Assembly (NCBI GenBank): GCA_027451705.1 | Contig: DAIDIT010000223.1 | Coordinates: 1 to 33,941, forward strand | DNA: 33,941 bases | Direction of reading: 5' to 3' | Source of the DNA: Pseudomonadota bacterium | Lineage (GTDB): Bacteria; Myxococcota; Myxococcia; Myxococcales; JAKAPL01 | Shown: in pieces, positions 8,464 through 15,960 of the stretch | How the letters are laid out: each line of letters begins with the position of its first letter | Numbering within the stretch: the stretch's first letter is position 1 | Notes under the pieces: generated by a model | What the model was told of the DNA's origin: nothing | Seen by the model: only the letters and a program-made list of their open reading frames with translations | Database searches by the model: none | Position numbers and translations under genes: made by a program

Positions 8464-9470
8464 CGGAGCGTCCGGGCGGTCGGTTCGCGGCGATCGCGGC
8501 GGTCGCGCTGGGCGCCGCCACGGTCGCGGTCGCGCTGGCGACGGGGCGGGGCGCGGCGGCGCTTGCCGTGCTCGACGCGGCGTGGCTGTTCTGGGCCGGG
8601 ATCGCGGCGGGCGGGGTCGCGTTTTCCGCCGCCGTCCGGCTCGCGGAAGGGAAGTGGGCGGACCCGATCCTGCCACACGCCGAGGCCGCCTCGGGCTTCT
8701 GGTTGCCCGGGCTCGTTCCGCTCGCGCTCCTCGCTTTCGACGCGCGCGCGTGGATTCCGGCGCCCGCGGGAGTCGCCGCCGCGGCGGCGCGCGACCTCGG
8801 GGGGGCGATCGCGCTGGGGCTCGTGGGCCGCGCCTACCTCGCGCATGCCCGGCGCGATGGGGCGCCGGCGGTCTGGGCCGTGGTCTACCTGCTGCTCTAT
8901 GCCGCGGTCCTATCGGTCTGGGCGGTGGATCTCGTCCTCGCCCTGGGGCCGTGGGCGCCGAGCACCGTCGTTCCCGCCTACTACTTCATGAGCGCGCTGC
9001 TCGCGGCGCTCTGCTGGGGGACGCTCCGTCTTCTCGCGCTGCCGGGCGGCGGCGGCCCCGAACTGCGGCACGACGCGGGCAAGCTGGTCTTCGGCCTGGT
9101 CTGCTTCTGGGGCTACCTGCTCTTCGCCGAGTTCCTGCCCACCTGGTACGAGAATATGCCGGACGAGACCGGCTTCCTCCTCGCGCGCTGGCACGGCGTC
9201 TGGCAGCCGATCTCCGGCGGGGTCCTCGCCGCCGTCGGGCTCGTGCCGTTCGCGCTGCTGCTCACCGAGTGGGCCAAGCGGCGTCGCGGCTGGCTCGGCG
9301 TCGCCGTGGCGAGCGTGCTGATCGGGACGCTCGGGGAGCACGCCCTGCTCGTCCTTCCATCCGTTCATTGGATCGCGGATCTCCCGGACGTCGCCGTGGC
9401 CGCCGGGGTCCTCGTCGGGATGACCGGGCTGTTCGCCCTGGCGAGCGCGCGTCGGCCGGCGGTCGCGTAG
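8460..9470 (+). CDS. actF: Alternative complex III subunit ActF, multi-TM membrane protein
   Basis: ATG overlaps the actE TGA (ATGA); multi-TM protein with CFWGYLLFAEFLPTWYENMPDET, resembling ActF; last gene of the cluster. Confidence 0.9.
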   Translation: MTERPGGRFAAIAAVALGAATVAVALATGRGAAALAVLDAAWLFWAGIAAGGVAFSAAVRLAEGKWADPILPHAEAASGFWLPGLVPLALLAFDARAWIPAPAGVAAAAARDLGGAIALGLVGRAYLAHARRDGAPAVWAVVYLLLYAAVLSVWAVDLVLALGPWAPSTVVPAYYFMSALLAALCWGTLRLLALPGGGGPELRHDAGKLVFGLVCFWGYLLFAEFLPTWYENMPDETGFLLARWHGVWQPISGGVLAAVGLVPFALLLTEWAKRRRGWLGVAVASVLIGTLGEHALLVLPSVHWIADLPDVAVAAGVLVGMTGLFALASARRPAVA

Positions 9471-9499
9471 CCGCATCCATCGCCGGCGGGTGGTACGCC

Positions 9500-10237
9500 C
9501 TACGCCAGCGCCAGCTCGTCGAGCAGGGCGTAGCTGCGGAGCCGCCGGCCGAGCTGCTGCTCGAGGTGCCGCCAGACGAGCTGCCGGGGCTCGCGCGGCA
9601 GTTCGGGCCGCTCGCCGGTCCGGAGCCGCGCGAGTGCGTCGAGCCACTCGTGCCGGACGGGGATCGCCCCGGGCGCGCGAGGGGGGCAACTCGGGCAGAG
9701 TCGGCCGCCCTCGCCGGGATCGAAATGCTCGCCGGAGGCGGGGTTCGCCTGCGGCGCCGCGCCGCAGCGGGCGCAGTGGCGAAACTGCGGCTCCAGACCC
9801 GCCGCCGCGAGCGCCCCCAGAAGAAAGGCAAAGAGCCCGGACGCGTCAACGGCCCCGCCGTCCAGCGCCTCGAGGTAGTCCTCGAGACGGGCGAAGAGCG
9901 AGGGCGCGGGATCGGCCTCGCGCCCCAGCTCGGCGGCGACCTCGCACGCGGCGCCCGCGCAGGCGATGCCCTCGAGCGAACCGCGAAGGCCGGTCTGCGG
10001 CGCGCGCGGGGTCAGCTCCTCGAGTCGCCAAAGCTCGCCGCGGCGCGGCGGGGTCACGGTCGCCGTGACCCGCGCGAAGGGCTCGACTCCGCCCGGGAAG
10101 CGCCGGCGGCTCCGGCGCGCGGACGGCGCGATGGCCGCGAGCCTGCCGCGCCGGGGCGTCAGCATCCAGACCACCTGGTCGGCTTCCCCGTGGTCGAAGC
10201 GGCGGAGGATCACCGCGGGTGTCGTGACCGGCTCCAC
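9500..10237 (-). CDS. recO: DNA repair protein RecO
   Basis: N-terminal OB-fold-like PAVILRRFDHGEADQVVWMLTPRRGRLAAIAPSARRSRRRF; Cys pairs CARCG...CPSCP. GTG start 3 nt after the upstream gene's stop. Confidence 0.88.
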   Translation of the reverse strand: MEPVTTPAVILRRFDHGEADQVVWMLTPRRGRLAAIAPSARRSRRRFPGGVEPFARVTATVTPPRRGELWRLEELTPRAPQTGLRGSLEGIACAGAACEVAAELGREADPAPSLFARLEDYLEALDGGAVDASGLFAFLLGALAAAGLEPQFRHCARCGAAPQANPASGEHFDPGEGGRLCPSCPPRAPGAIPVRHEWLDALARLRTGERPELPREPRQLVWRHLEQQLGRRLRSYALLDELALA

Positions 10238-10240
10238 GCG

Positions 10241-10591
10241 TCAGCGGCCCCAGTGCCACCAGGCGGCTGCGACCGAGGCGAGGAGGACGGCCGCCGCGAG
10301 GCCGGCGGGAAGGAGAACGCGCCGCCGGGGTTTCGGCGCCTCGGCGGGCTCGGTCGTCTCCTGGCGATATTCCTGGTAGCGCAACACCGCTTCGTCCGGC
10401 GCGAGCCCGATGCAGCCCGCGTAGCTGCGGACGTAGCCGAGCACGAAGGCCTCGCCGGGCAGGGCTTCGTAGCGGTCCTCTTCGAGCGCCGCAATCGACG
10501 CGAGCGAGAGCCGCGTCTGTCGCGCGACGTCGTCTCGGGAGAGGGCCCGCAGCTCGCGTTCCTGCGCGAGATATCGTCCGAACGACGCCAC
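10241..10591 (-). CDS. RodZ-like helix-turn-helix protein with one C-terminal TM segment
   Basis: GRYLAQERELRALSRDDVARQTRLSLASIAALEEDRYEALPGEAFVLGYVRSYAGCIGLAPDE is a RodZ/HTH_25-type domain, then TM PAGLAAAVLLASVAAAWWHW. GTG at 10591 overlaps the upstream gene's TAG; ORF-track start at 10621 is also possible. Confidence 0.8.
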   Translation of the reverse strand: MASFGRYLAQERELRALSRDDVARQTRLSLASIAALEEDRYEALPGEAFVLGYVRSYAGCIGLAPDEAVLRYQEYRQETTEPAEAPKPRRRVLLPAGLAAAVLLASVAAAWWHWGR

Positions 10592-11334
10592 TACTGCATC
10601 AGCTTCACGAGCCGACCGCACTCGGTGCCCAGATCGGTGTCGCGGGCCGCCTTGGCGTCGGCGCAGGTCTGGAACTCCTGCCGCGCCCGGTCCTGCCGTC
10701 CCTCCTTGAGGAGGACGAGGCCCAGTCGATAATTCGCCTCCGGCACGTCGGGGCAGCGCTCGTGGTAGGAGGTGAATTCGGCCTCGGCCTCGGCGAGGCG
10801 TCCGGTCTCGCTGTAGATCATGCCGAGCGAGCGGTAGCCTTGGCAGTAACCGCGATTCTCGTGGATCGCGGTCTCGAGGTGCTGGATGCCGGCCTGCATG
10901 TCGCCGCTCTTGTAGAGAACCCAGCCGAGGTTCCCCTCGGCGATGTACGGCGTGCGGTAGAAGTCGTCCGCGAGCGCGCGTCGGAACATCGCCGCCGCGT
11001 CGCCATAGCGGCCGAGGTCGATGTAGTCGGCGCCGAGGTTGACCGCGGCCTCGCTGTACTTGGGGTTGAGCTGGAGCGCGCGCAGGTAGTGCGGCAGCGC
11101 CTCCTCGGGCCGGTGGAGCATCAGGTGGTAGACGAGGCCGAGGCCGTCCTCCACTTCCGCATCGCCCGGGTTGCTCTGGAGCGCGGTCTGGAACTCGTGC
11201 AGGGCCGACTGGGGGTCGTGTGACAGCTCCATCGCGTTGACGCCCAGGTCGTAGTGGATCTGGGCATTCTCGATGTCCTTGGCGGTGGGACCGCAGGCGA
11301 GGAGCGGAACGAGGAGGAGGGCGGCGCGGCGCAT
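10591..11334 (-). CDS. TPR-repeat lipoprotein, Tgl/PilF-like (type IV pilus secretin assembly family)
   Basis: Lipoprotein-like N-terminus MRRAALLLVPLLACGP; successive TPR motifs (AEVEDGLGLVYHLMLHRPEEALPHYLRALQLNP..., SEAAVNLGADYIDLGRYGDAAAMFRRAL...). Confidence 0.85.
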   Translation of the reverse strand: MRRAALLLVPLLACGPTAKDIENAQIHYDLGVNAMELSHDPQSALHEFQTALQSNPGDAEVEDGLGLVYHLMLHRPEEALPHYLRALQLNPKYSEAAVNLGADYIDLGRYGDAAAMFRRALADDFYRTPYIAEGNLGWVLYKSGDMQAGIQHLETAIHENRGYCQGYRSLGMIYSETGRLAEAEAEFTSYHERCPDVPEANYRLGLVLLKEGRQDRARQEFQTCADAKAARDTDLGTECGRLVKLMQ

Positions 11335-11808
11335 TCAGAAGGCCGACAGCAGGCGCGCGAGCGCCAGCCGATCCTGGTCCGCGGCGCCCGGCGTGCCCTC
11401 CGCCGCTGCGGCGGGCGCCGTGGGGGCGGGCGGTGCGAAGGCCGGGATCCGCTGCATGATCTCGTCCTGCTGCGCGGGCGGCTGGTTTCGGAAGTTCACG
11501 TTCTCCATCATGAAGCCCATGCTCTCGACGAACTGGAGCGCCTCGGCCTCTGCGTCGCGGTAGCCTTGGAGCGGGAACTGCGACTGGTCGTACGCATAGA
11601 CCACCGGCTCGCGCCCTTGGCTGAGGAGGAAGTAGACGAAGATCGAGAAGGTCGCGTTCGCGTTGCGGACGCCGCAGACGAAGGCCTGCGCGCCCTGCGG
11701 GGGCTTGCCGGGGATCGCGACGTTCGGCTGGTTGACCGACTCGATGACCGCGACCACCTGCTCGCGGCGGGCCGCAACGTGGGTCAGCGTCGGATCGATC
11801 GCGAACAT
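11335..11808 (-). CDS. Uncharacterised protein upstream of the Tgl-like gene
   Basis: Coding-like 157-aa ORF (MFAIDPTLTHVAARREQVVAVIESVNQPNVAIPG...); its stop directly abuts the start of the TPR gene; N-terminal globular part, then a Pro/Ala-rich tail. Confidence 0.75.
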   Translation of the reverse strand: MFAIDPTLTHVAARREQVVAVIESVNQPNVAIPGKPPQGAQAFVCGVRNANATFSIFVYFLLSQGREPVVYAYDQSQFPLQGYRDAEAEALQFVESMGFMMENVNFRNQPPAQQDEIMQRIPAFAPPAPTAPAAAAEGTPGAADQDRLALARLLSAF

Positions 11809-11885
11809 GGCAATGACAATTGAAGACTTGCCGTGTCAGGCATGCGCGGGGGAAAGAATTCGCACGGGCTTTGGTCGGGGCGGAG

Positions 11886-12503
11886 CTATCGGCCGTCGAC
11901 GGTGAACTGCTGGCTTCCGTCGTCCATCTGGTCTGCGGATCGCTTGTAGGTGAGCAGCGGGTCGTCGATGACCACCTTGTCGCCGCTGGCGTCGCCTTCG
12001 CCGAGGGTGATCGTGTAGGTGGCGGCCGGGCTGAACGCCTTGCGCGCGCCGACGATGTTCTTCTTCGCCATGAAGAGGATCGTGTTGGCCCCCGGGTGGA
12101 TGTACTGCGTGACCTCGGTCACGATCTGGTCGTCGTCGGAGTGGAACTTCCGGACCCACTTCGAATTGATGTAGAGGTCGATGTCGTACTGGGTCATCCC
12201 CGGCATCGACTGCTCGCTGACGACGAAATACTTCTTCGAGAGCACGCCGGGCGCGGCGGCCACGGCTGGAGCGGCCGGAGCGGCCGCCGGCGCGGCGGCG
12301 GCCGGCGGCGACACCGACTGGATCGCGTAGCCGGGGGCATCGATCAACACGTTTCCCTTGCCGTCGAAGGTCACGGTGCAGCGCTCGAACTTCTGGGTGA
12401 GCACCGCGCCGTCGACGTTGACCCCGTTCAGGAAGACGGAGGCGAGGGCGGTGGCCGAGATGGCCGCGATGCCGAACACGACGACGACCCCGATTCTCCG
12501 CAT
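11886..12503 (-). CDS. Uncharacterised exported protein
   Basis: ATG at 12503 after an RBS-like ggaggt; signal peptide MRRIGVVVVFGIAAISATALASV; Ala/Pro-rich linker; C-terminal domain KKYFVVSEQSMPGMTQYDIDLYINSKWVRKFHSDDDQIVTEVTQYIHPGANTILFMAKKN. Confidence 0.75.
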   Translation of the reverse strand: MRRIGVVVVFGIAAISATALASVFLNGVNVDGAVLTQKFERCTVTFDGKGNVLIDAPGYAIQSVSPPAAAAPAAAPAAPAVAAAPGVLSKKYFVVSEQSMPGMTQYDIDLYINSKWVRKFHSDDDQIVTEVTQYIHPGANTILFMAKKNIVGARKAFSPAATYTITLGEGDASGDKVVIDDPLLTYKRSADQMDDGSQQFTVDGR

Positions 12504-13014
12504 GTGGACCTCCCGCATCCCGGTGGAAATCCGAGGGCTTCGCACGAAGTCCCCTCTCTATCCCGCGGTCGGCCGCCGGTCAAGCCATGCCCGTGGCTGC
12601 GGGCGACCGTTTCGGATTTGCCGGAAGGGCGCGGTTCGTGGTCCTGGGCAGTCCGGGACGTCCCGGGCATCTGCGCCGCCCATGCTTCCCTGGCGCAGTC
12701 CTGTCCAATATTCGGTCAAGTTTGCGCCGCCGGTCGTTCACGAGTTGGGCTGTTGCCTGTCTCGAAATCGGTCGCTCCGCCCAACACGCCGTATTTCTTT
12801 GGCAAACTTGCCCGGATTCGTTCGCCTGCCCCTCATCCAGGCGATCACCGTCTGAACGCCCGTCCCCCGCGCCGTGTCCGCTCCGTGCGGGCGGCTGAAT
12901 TTTACCGAATGAAATCATAAGCTTGCGATGCATTGTTTCGCCTACATCCGCTTACGCTGTGGTTGGCCTGGCGTCTGCTTACGGGGGACGGCGGATCGGT
13001 TCCCTCCGGGGGCT

Positions 13015-15261
13015 ATGGGTGTGTCGATGGTCACGTTGGCGCTCATCACGGCAGTCGGTCTCGCCCAGGGGTCCCTGTCGCTCTCGCCCGAGGCGTGGCT
13101 CCGGCGGCCGCTTCCGGCGACTCTCGGCGCTCCCGTGCCTGACGGCGCGCCGGCGCACCTGGGCATCGCGCTGCGCCTCGCGGACCACCAGGGTCTCGAC
13201 CAGCTCCTCGCCGACCTCCAGGATCCCGCGTCGCCGCAGTACCACCGGTGGCTGACGCCGGAATCGTTCGGCGAACGGTTCGGCCTCCCGGCGGGCGAAT
13301 ACGACCGGATCGCGGCGTGGCTTGGCGCTCGTGGTTTCACCGTCACCCGCTACGACAACCGCCTTTTCGTCGAGGCGACCGGGACGGCCGGATCCGTCCG
13401 GCGGCTCCTCGGAGTTCAGCTTTACGAGGTCGACGAGGGCGGCCGCCGCTTCCGGGTGCCGGTCGGCAGGGTCACGTTGCCCGAGGCCGTCGCATCGGAC
13501 GTCCTTCGGATCGCGGGACTCGACACGCGCATCAACCTCCATCACCACCTGATGGTCGGGGGCACGCCGATGTTCGGGGCGGACGACCTCCGCGCGTTCT
13601 ACGACCTCGCCCCCTTCGTCGCCCAAGGCGACGCTGCGAAGGGGCTGACGACGGCGGTCATCGGAACGCAGGAGCAGGGCGGGCCGCCGTCGACGGACGC
13701 CATCAACTACTACTACCAGAACGTCTCGCATGCGTCGGCGCAGTACACGCCGGACACGCTGAACAACCCGAACGGCGATTACGACCAGCAGGGTGCCAAC
13801 CAGGAGTACCAACTCGACGTCGAGATGCAGAGCGTCGGTGCGGCGAACGCGTCGCAGATCCATCTGGTCCTCTCGCCCGCGAGCGAGGTCTTCAGCACCG
13901 GCGTGAACTACGCCGCGAGCACGCTCTCGTCGGCAACGGTCGTCAGCCTCTCGCTCGGCATCTGCGAGCCGGGGCTCAGCGGCAACGAGGCGAGCACCAT
14001 GGAGCAGTACGTCCAGCAGGGACTCGCCGAGGGCCAGACCTGGTTCGCCGCCTCGGGTGACAGCGGCGCGAACGACTGCGGTGGAGGCGGGGGTGGAGGC
14101 GGAGGGGCAACGGTCGACTTCCCCGCCGACCTGCCGGAGATCGTCGGCCTCGGCGGTACCATGCTCCAGGGGAGCGGGAACTGGAACCAGAACGGCGATC
14201 TGACCGACTACGAGGCGGAGCAGGCGTGGAACGAGACCCAACAGGGCGGCGGCGCGGGGGGCGGCGGCCAGAGCACGCTCTTCAGCAAGCCGTCGTGGCA
14301 GCAGGGCGTGGGCCCGCAGGCCAGCGACGGTGCGCGCGACGTGCCCGACATCGCCTTGATGGCGGCGTCGAGCCCGGGCGTCGCGACTGCCGACGGCACG
14401 TCCGCGGGTCAACTCGATCCGGTTGGCGGGACGAGTGTCGCGTCTCCGCTCGCGGCGGGCTTCTTCGCGCTCCTCTCCGGCCACCTCGGCTGCCGGCTGG
14501 GCGACATCCACCCGACGCTCTACCAGCTCGGCGCCGCGCAGCAGAAGGGCGGCGCAAAGGTTTTTCACGACATCACGGCCGGCGACAACGGCGGCTTCTC
14601 GGCGGGGCCGGGCTACGATCTCGCGACGGGCTGGGGTTCGCTCGACGTCTCGACCCTCGTCGCCAACTGGCCGAACTGCAACGGCGCGCCGGCGCAGGGA
14701 GGGAGCTCCAGTTCCAGCTCCTCCGGCGGGAGCTCCGGCGTCTCCGGCGGATCGAGTGGTTCGACCGGCGGAGGGGCGGGCGGGTCGTCGGGTGCTTCGG
14801 GCGGCTCGTCGGGCGGCAGCAGCTCGGGCGGCGGTTCAGGGAGTGGCAGCGTCTCGAGCTCGAGCGGAGCACTCGGCGGCTCGAGCGGTTCGAGCGGCTC
14901 CAGCGGCTCGAGCAGCTCCAGCGGTTCCAGCGGATCGTCCGGCGGCTCCGGGAGCGGCGGGAGCGGCTTCTCGGGCTCCGGAAGCTCGGGAAGCACGAGC
15001 GATTCGTCGGGCGGCTCGTCACAGACCGGCGCTGCGGGTGGGTCGTCGAACGGTGCGCTTTCGGGTGGCGGAACGGTCTCGAACGTGAACAGCGGCGACA
15101 GCGGGGTGTCGAACGGGATCGGCGTCAGCCGCGCCACGCCCCAGCCGGTGAACACGGCGGTGGCGGCGGGCGTCGGCTGCAGCACCGGCCCCGGTGGCGA
15201 CGGCGCGGCGCTCTTCGCCTGGATCTGGGTGGCGCTCGCCTTCGTGCGGCGGCGCCGCTAG
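13015..15261 (+). CDS. S53 family (sedolisin/kumamolisin-like) serine-carboxyl protease with Ser/Gly-rich linker and MYXO-CTERM-like tail
   Basis: Pro-kumamolisin-type propeptide; catalytic-type motifs [10 protein letters not shown] (Glu/Asp), [10 protein letters not shown] (oxyanion Asp), [12 protein letters not shown] (Ser); tail [32 protein letters not shown] at 13015 (or 13027) gives signal peptide [19 protein letters not shown]. Confidence 0.92.
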   Translation: MGVSMVTLALITAVGLAQGSLSLSPEAWLRRPLPATLGAPVPDGAPAHLGIALRLADHQGLDQLLADLQDPASPQYHRWLTPESFGERFGLPAGEYDRIAAWLGARGFTVTRYDNRLFVEATGTAGSVRRLLGVQLYEVDEGGRRFRVPVGRVTLPEAVASDVLRIAGLDTRINLHHHLMVGGTPMFGADDLRAFYDLAPFVAQGDAAKGLTTAVIGTQEQGGPPSTDAINYYYQNVSHASAQYTPDTLNNPNGDYDQQGANQEYQLDVEMQSVGAANASQIHLVLSPASEVFSTGVNYAASTLSSATVVSLSLGICEPGLSGNEASTMEQYVQQGLAEGQTWFAASGDSGANDCGGGGGGGGGATVDFPADLPEIVGLGGTMLQGSGNWNQNGDLTDYEAEQAWNETQQGGGAGGGGQSTLFSKPSWQQGVGPQASDGARDVPDIALMAASSPGVATADGTSAGQLDPVGGTSVASPLAAGFFALLSGHLGCRLGDIHPTLYQLGAAQQKGGAKVFHDITAGDNGGFSAGPGYDLATGWGSLDVSTLVANWPNCNGAPAQGGSSSSSSSGGSSGVSGGSSGSTGGGAGGSSGASGGSSGGSSSGGGSGSGSVSSSSGALGGSSGSSGSSGSSSSSGSSGSSGGSGSGGSGFSGSGSSGSTSDSSGGSSQTGAAGGSSNGALSGGGTVSNVNSGDSGVSNGIGVSRATPQPVNTAVAAGVGCSTGPGGDGAALFAWIWVALAFVRRRR
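14701..15060 (+). repeat. Low-complexity Ser/Gly-coding tract inside the S53 protease gene
   Basis: Translation [83 protein letters not shown]... Confidence 0.9.
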
Positions 15262-15911
15262 CGTCCGACCGGTAGCCCGATTGGGCAGCTCACGCCGGTC
15301 CCGCCGAGACCACAGTAGCCGTCCGGATTCTTCGCCAGATACTGCTGGTGGTACTGCTCTGCGAAGTAGAACGCGGGCGCGGGCCGGATCTCGGTCGTGA
15401 TGGCGCCGAAGCCCGCTTCGCGGAGGCGCCGCTGGTAAGCGTCGCGGGAAGCCTCGGCGGCCGCGAGCTGCGCGGCGCCATGGGCGTAGATGCAGGAGCG
15501 GTACTGGGTGCCCTCGTCGTTGCCCTGGCGCATTCCCTGGGTCGGGTCGTGGCTCTCCCAGAAGACCTTCAGCAGCGCCTCGTAGCCGACCTTCGCCGGG
15601 TCGAACACCACGAAGACCACCTCGGCGTGGCCGGTCCTGCCGGTGCAGACCTCGCGGTAGGTGGGATTCGGCGTCTGTCCTCCGGCGTAGCCGACGGCCG
15701 TCACGACGACCCCGGGCACCTGCCAGAATTTGCGCTCGGCACCCCAGAAGCAGCCGAGGCCGAAGGTCGCGAACTCGGTGCCCGGCGGGTACGGCGGCAC
15801 GAGCGACGCGCCGCTGACGAAATGGGGCTCCGTCGGCTCCATGGGCTCGGCGCGTCCGGGAAGCGCCTCGCCCGGACCGGGAAGGGCGGTCGGTTTTCCG
15901 AAGAGGCTCAT
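15258..15911 (-). CDS. msrA: Peptide methionine sulfoxide reductase MsrA
   Basis: [61 protein letters not shown]... [30 protein letters not shown], typical MsrA including GCFWGAE. Confidence 0.97.
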   Translation of the reverse strand: MSLFGKPTALPGPGEALPGRAEPMEPTEPHFVSGASLVPPYPPGTEFATFGLGCFWGAERKFWQVPGVVVTAVGYAGGQTPNPTYREVCTGRTGHAEVVFVVFDPAKVGYEALLKVFWESHDPTQGMRQGNDEGTQYRSCIYAHGAAQLAAAEASRDAYQRRLREAGFGAITTEIRPAPAFYFAEQYHQQYLAKNPDGYCGLGGTGVSCPIGLPVGR

Positions 15912-15960
15912 GCGCGAACTCTGCCAGCGATTGGCGCCGAGGGAAAGAGCACCGGTCGGC

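Noticed and set aside
12805-12822. Possible sigma-54 site (tggcaaacttgc)
   Set aside because: The GG-to-GC spacing is too short for a -24/-12 promoter.
12580-12933. 117-aa minus-strand ORF in the divergent intergenic region
   Set aside because: No recognisable motif or convincing start; it overlaps the likely promoter region of the S53 gene.
14613-15185. Pro/Leu/Glu-rich ORF (EPLEPLEPL repeats) on the minus strand
   Set aside because: Exact antisense of the Ser/Gly linker codons of the S53 protease.
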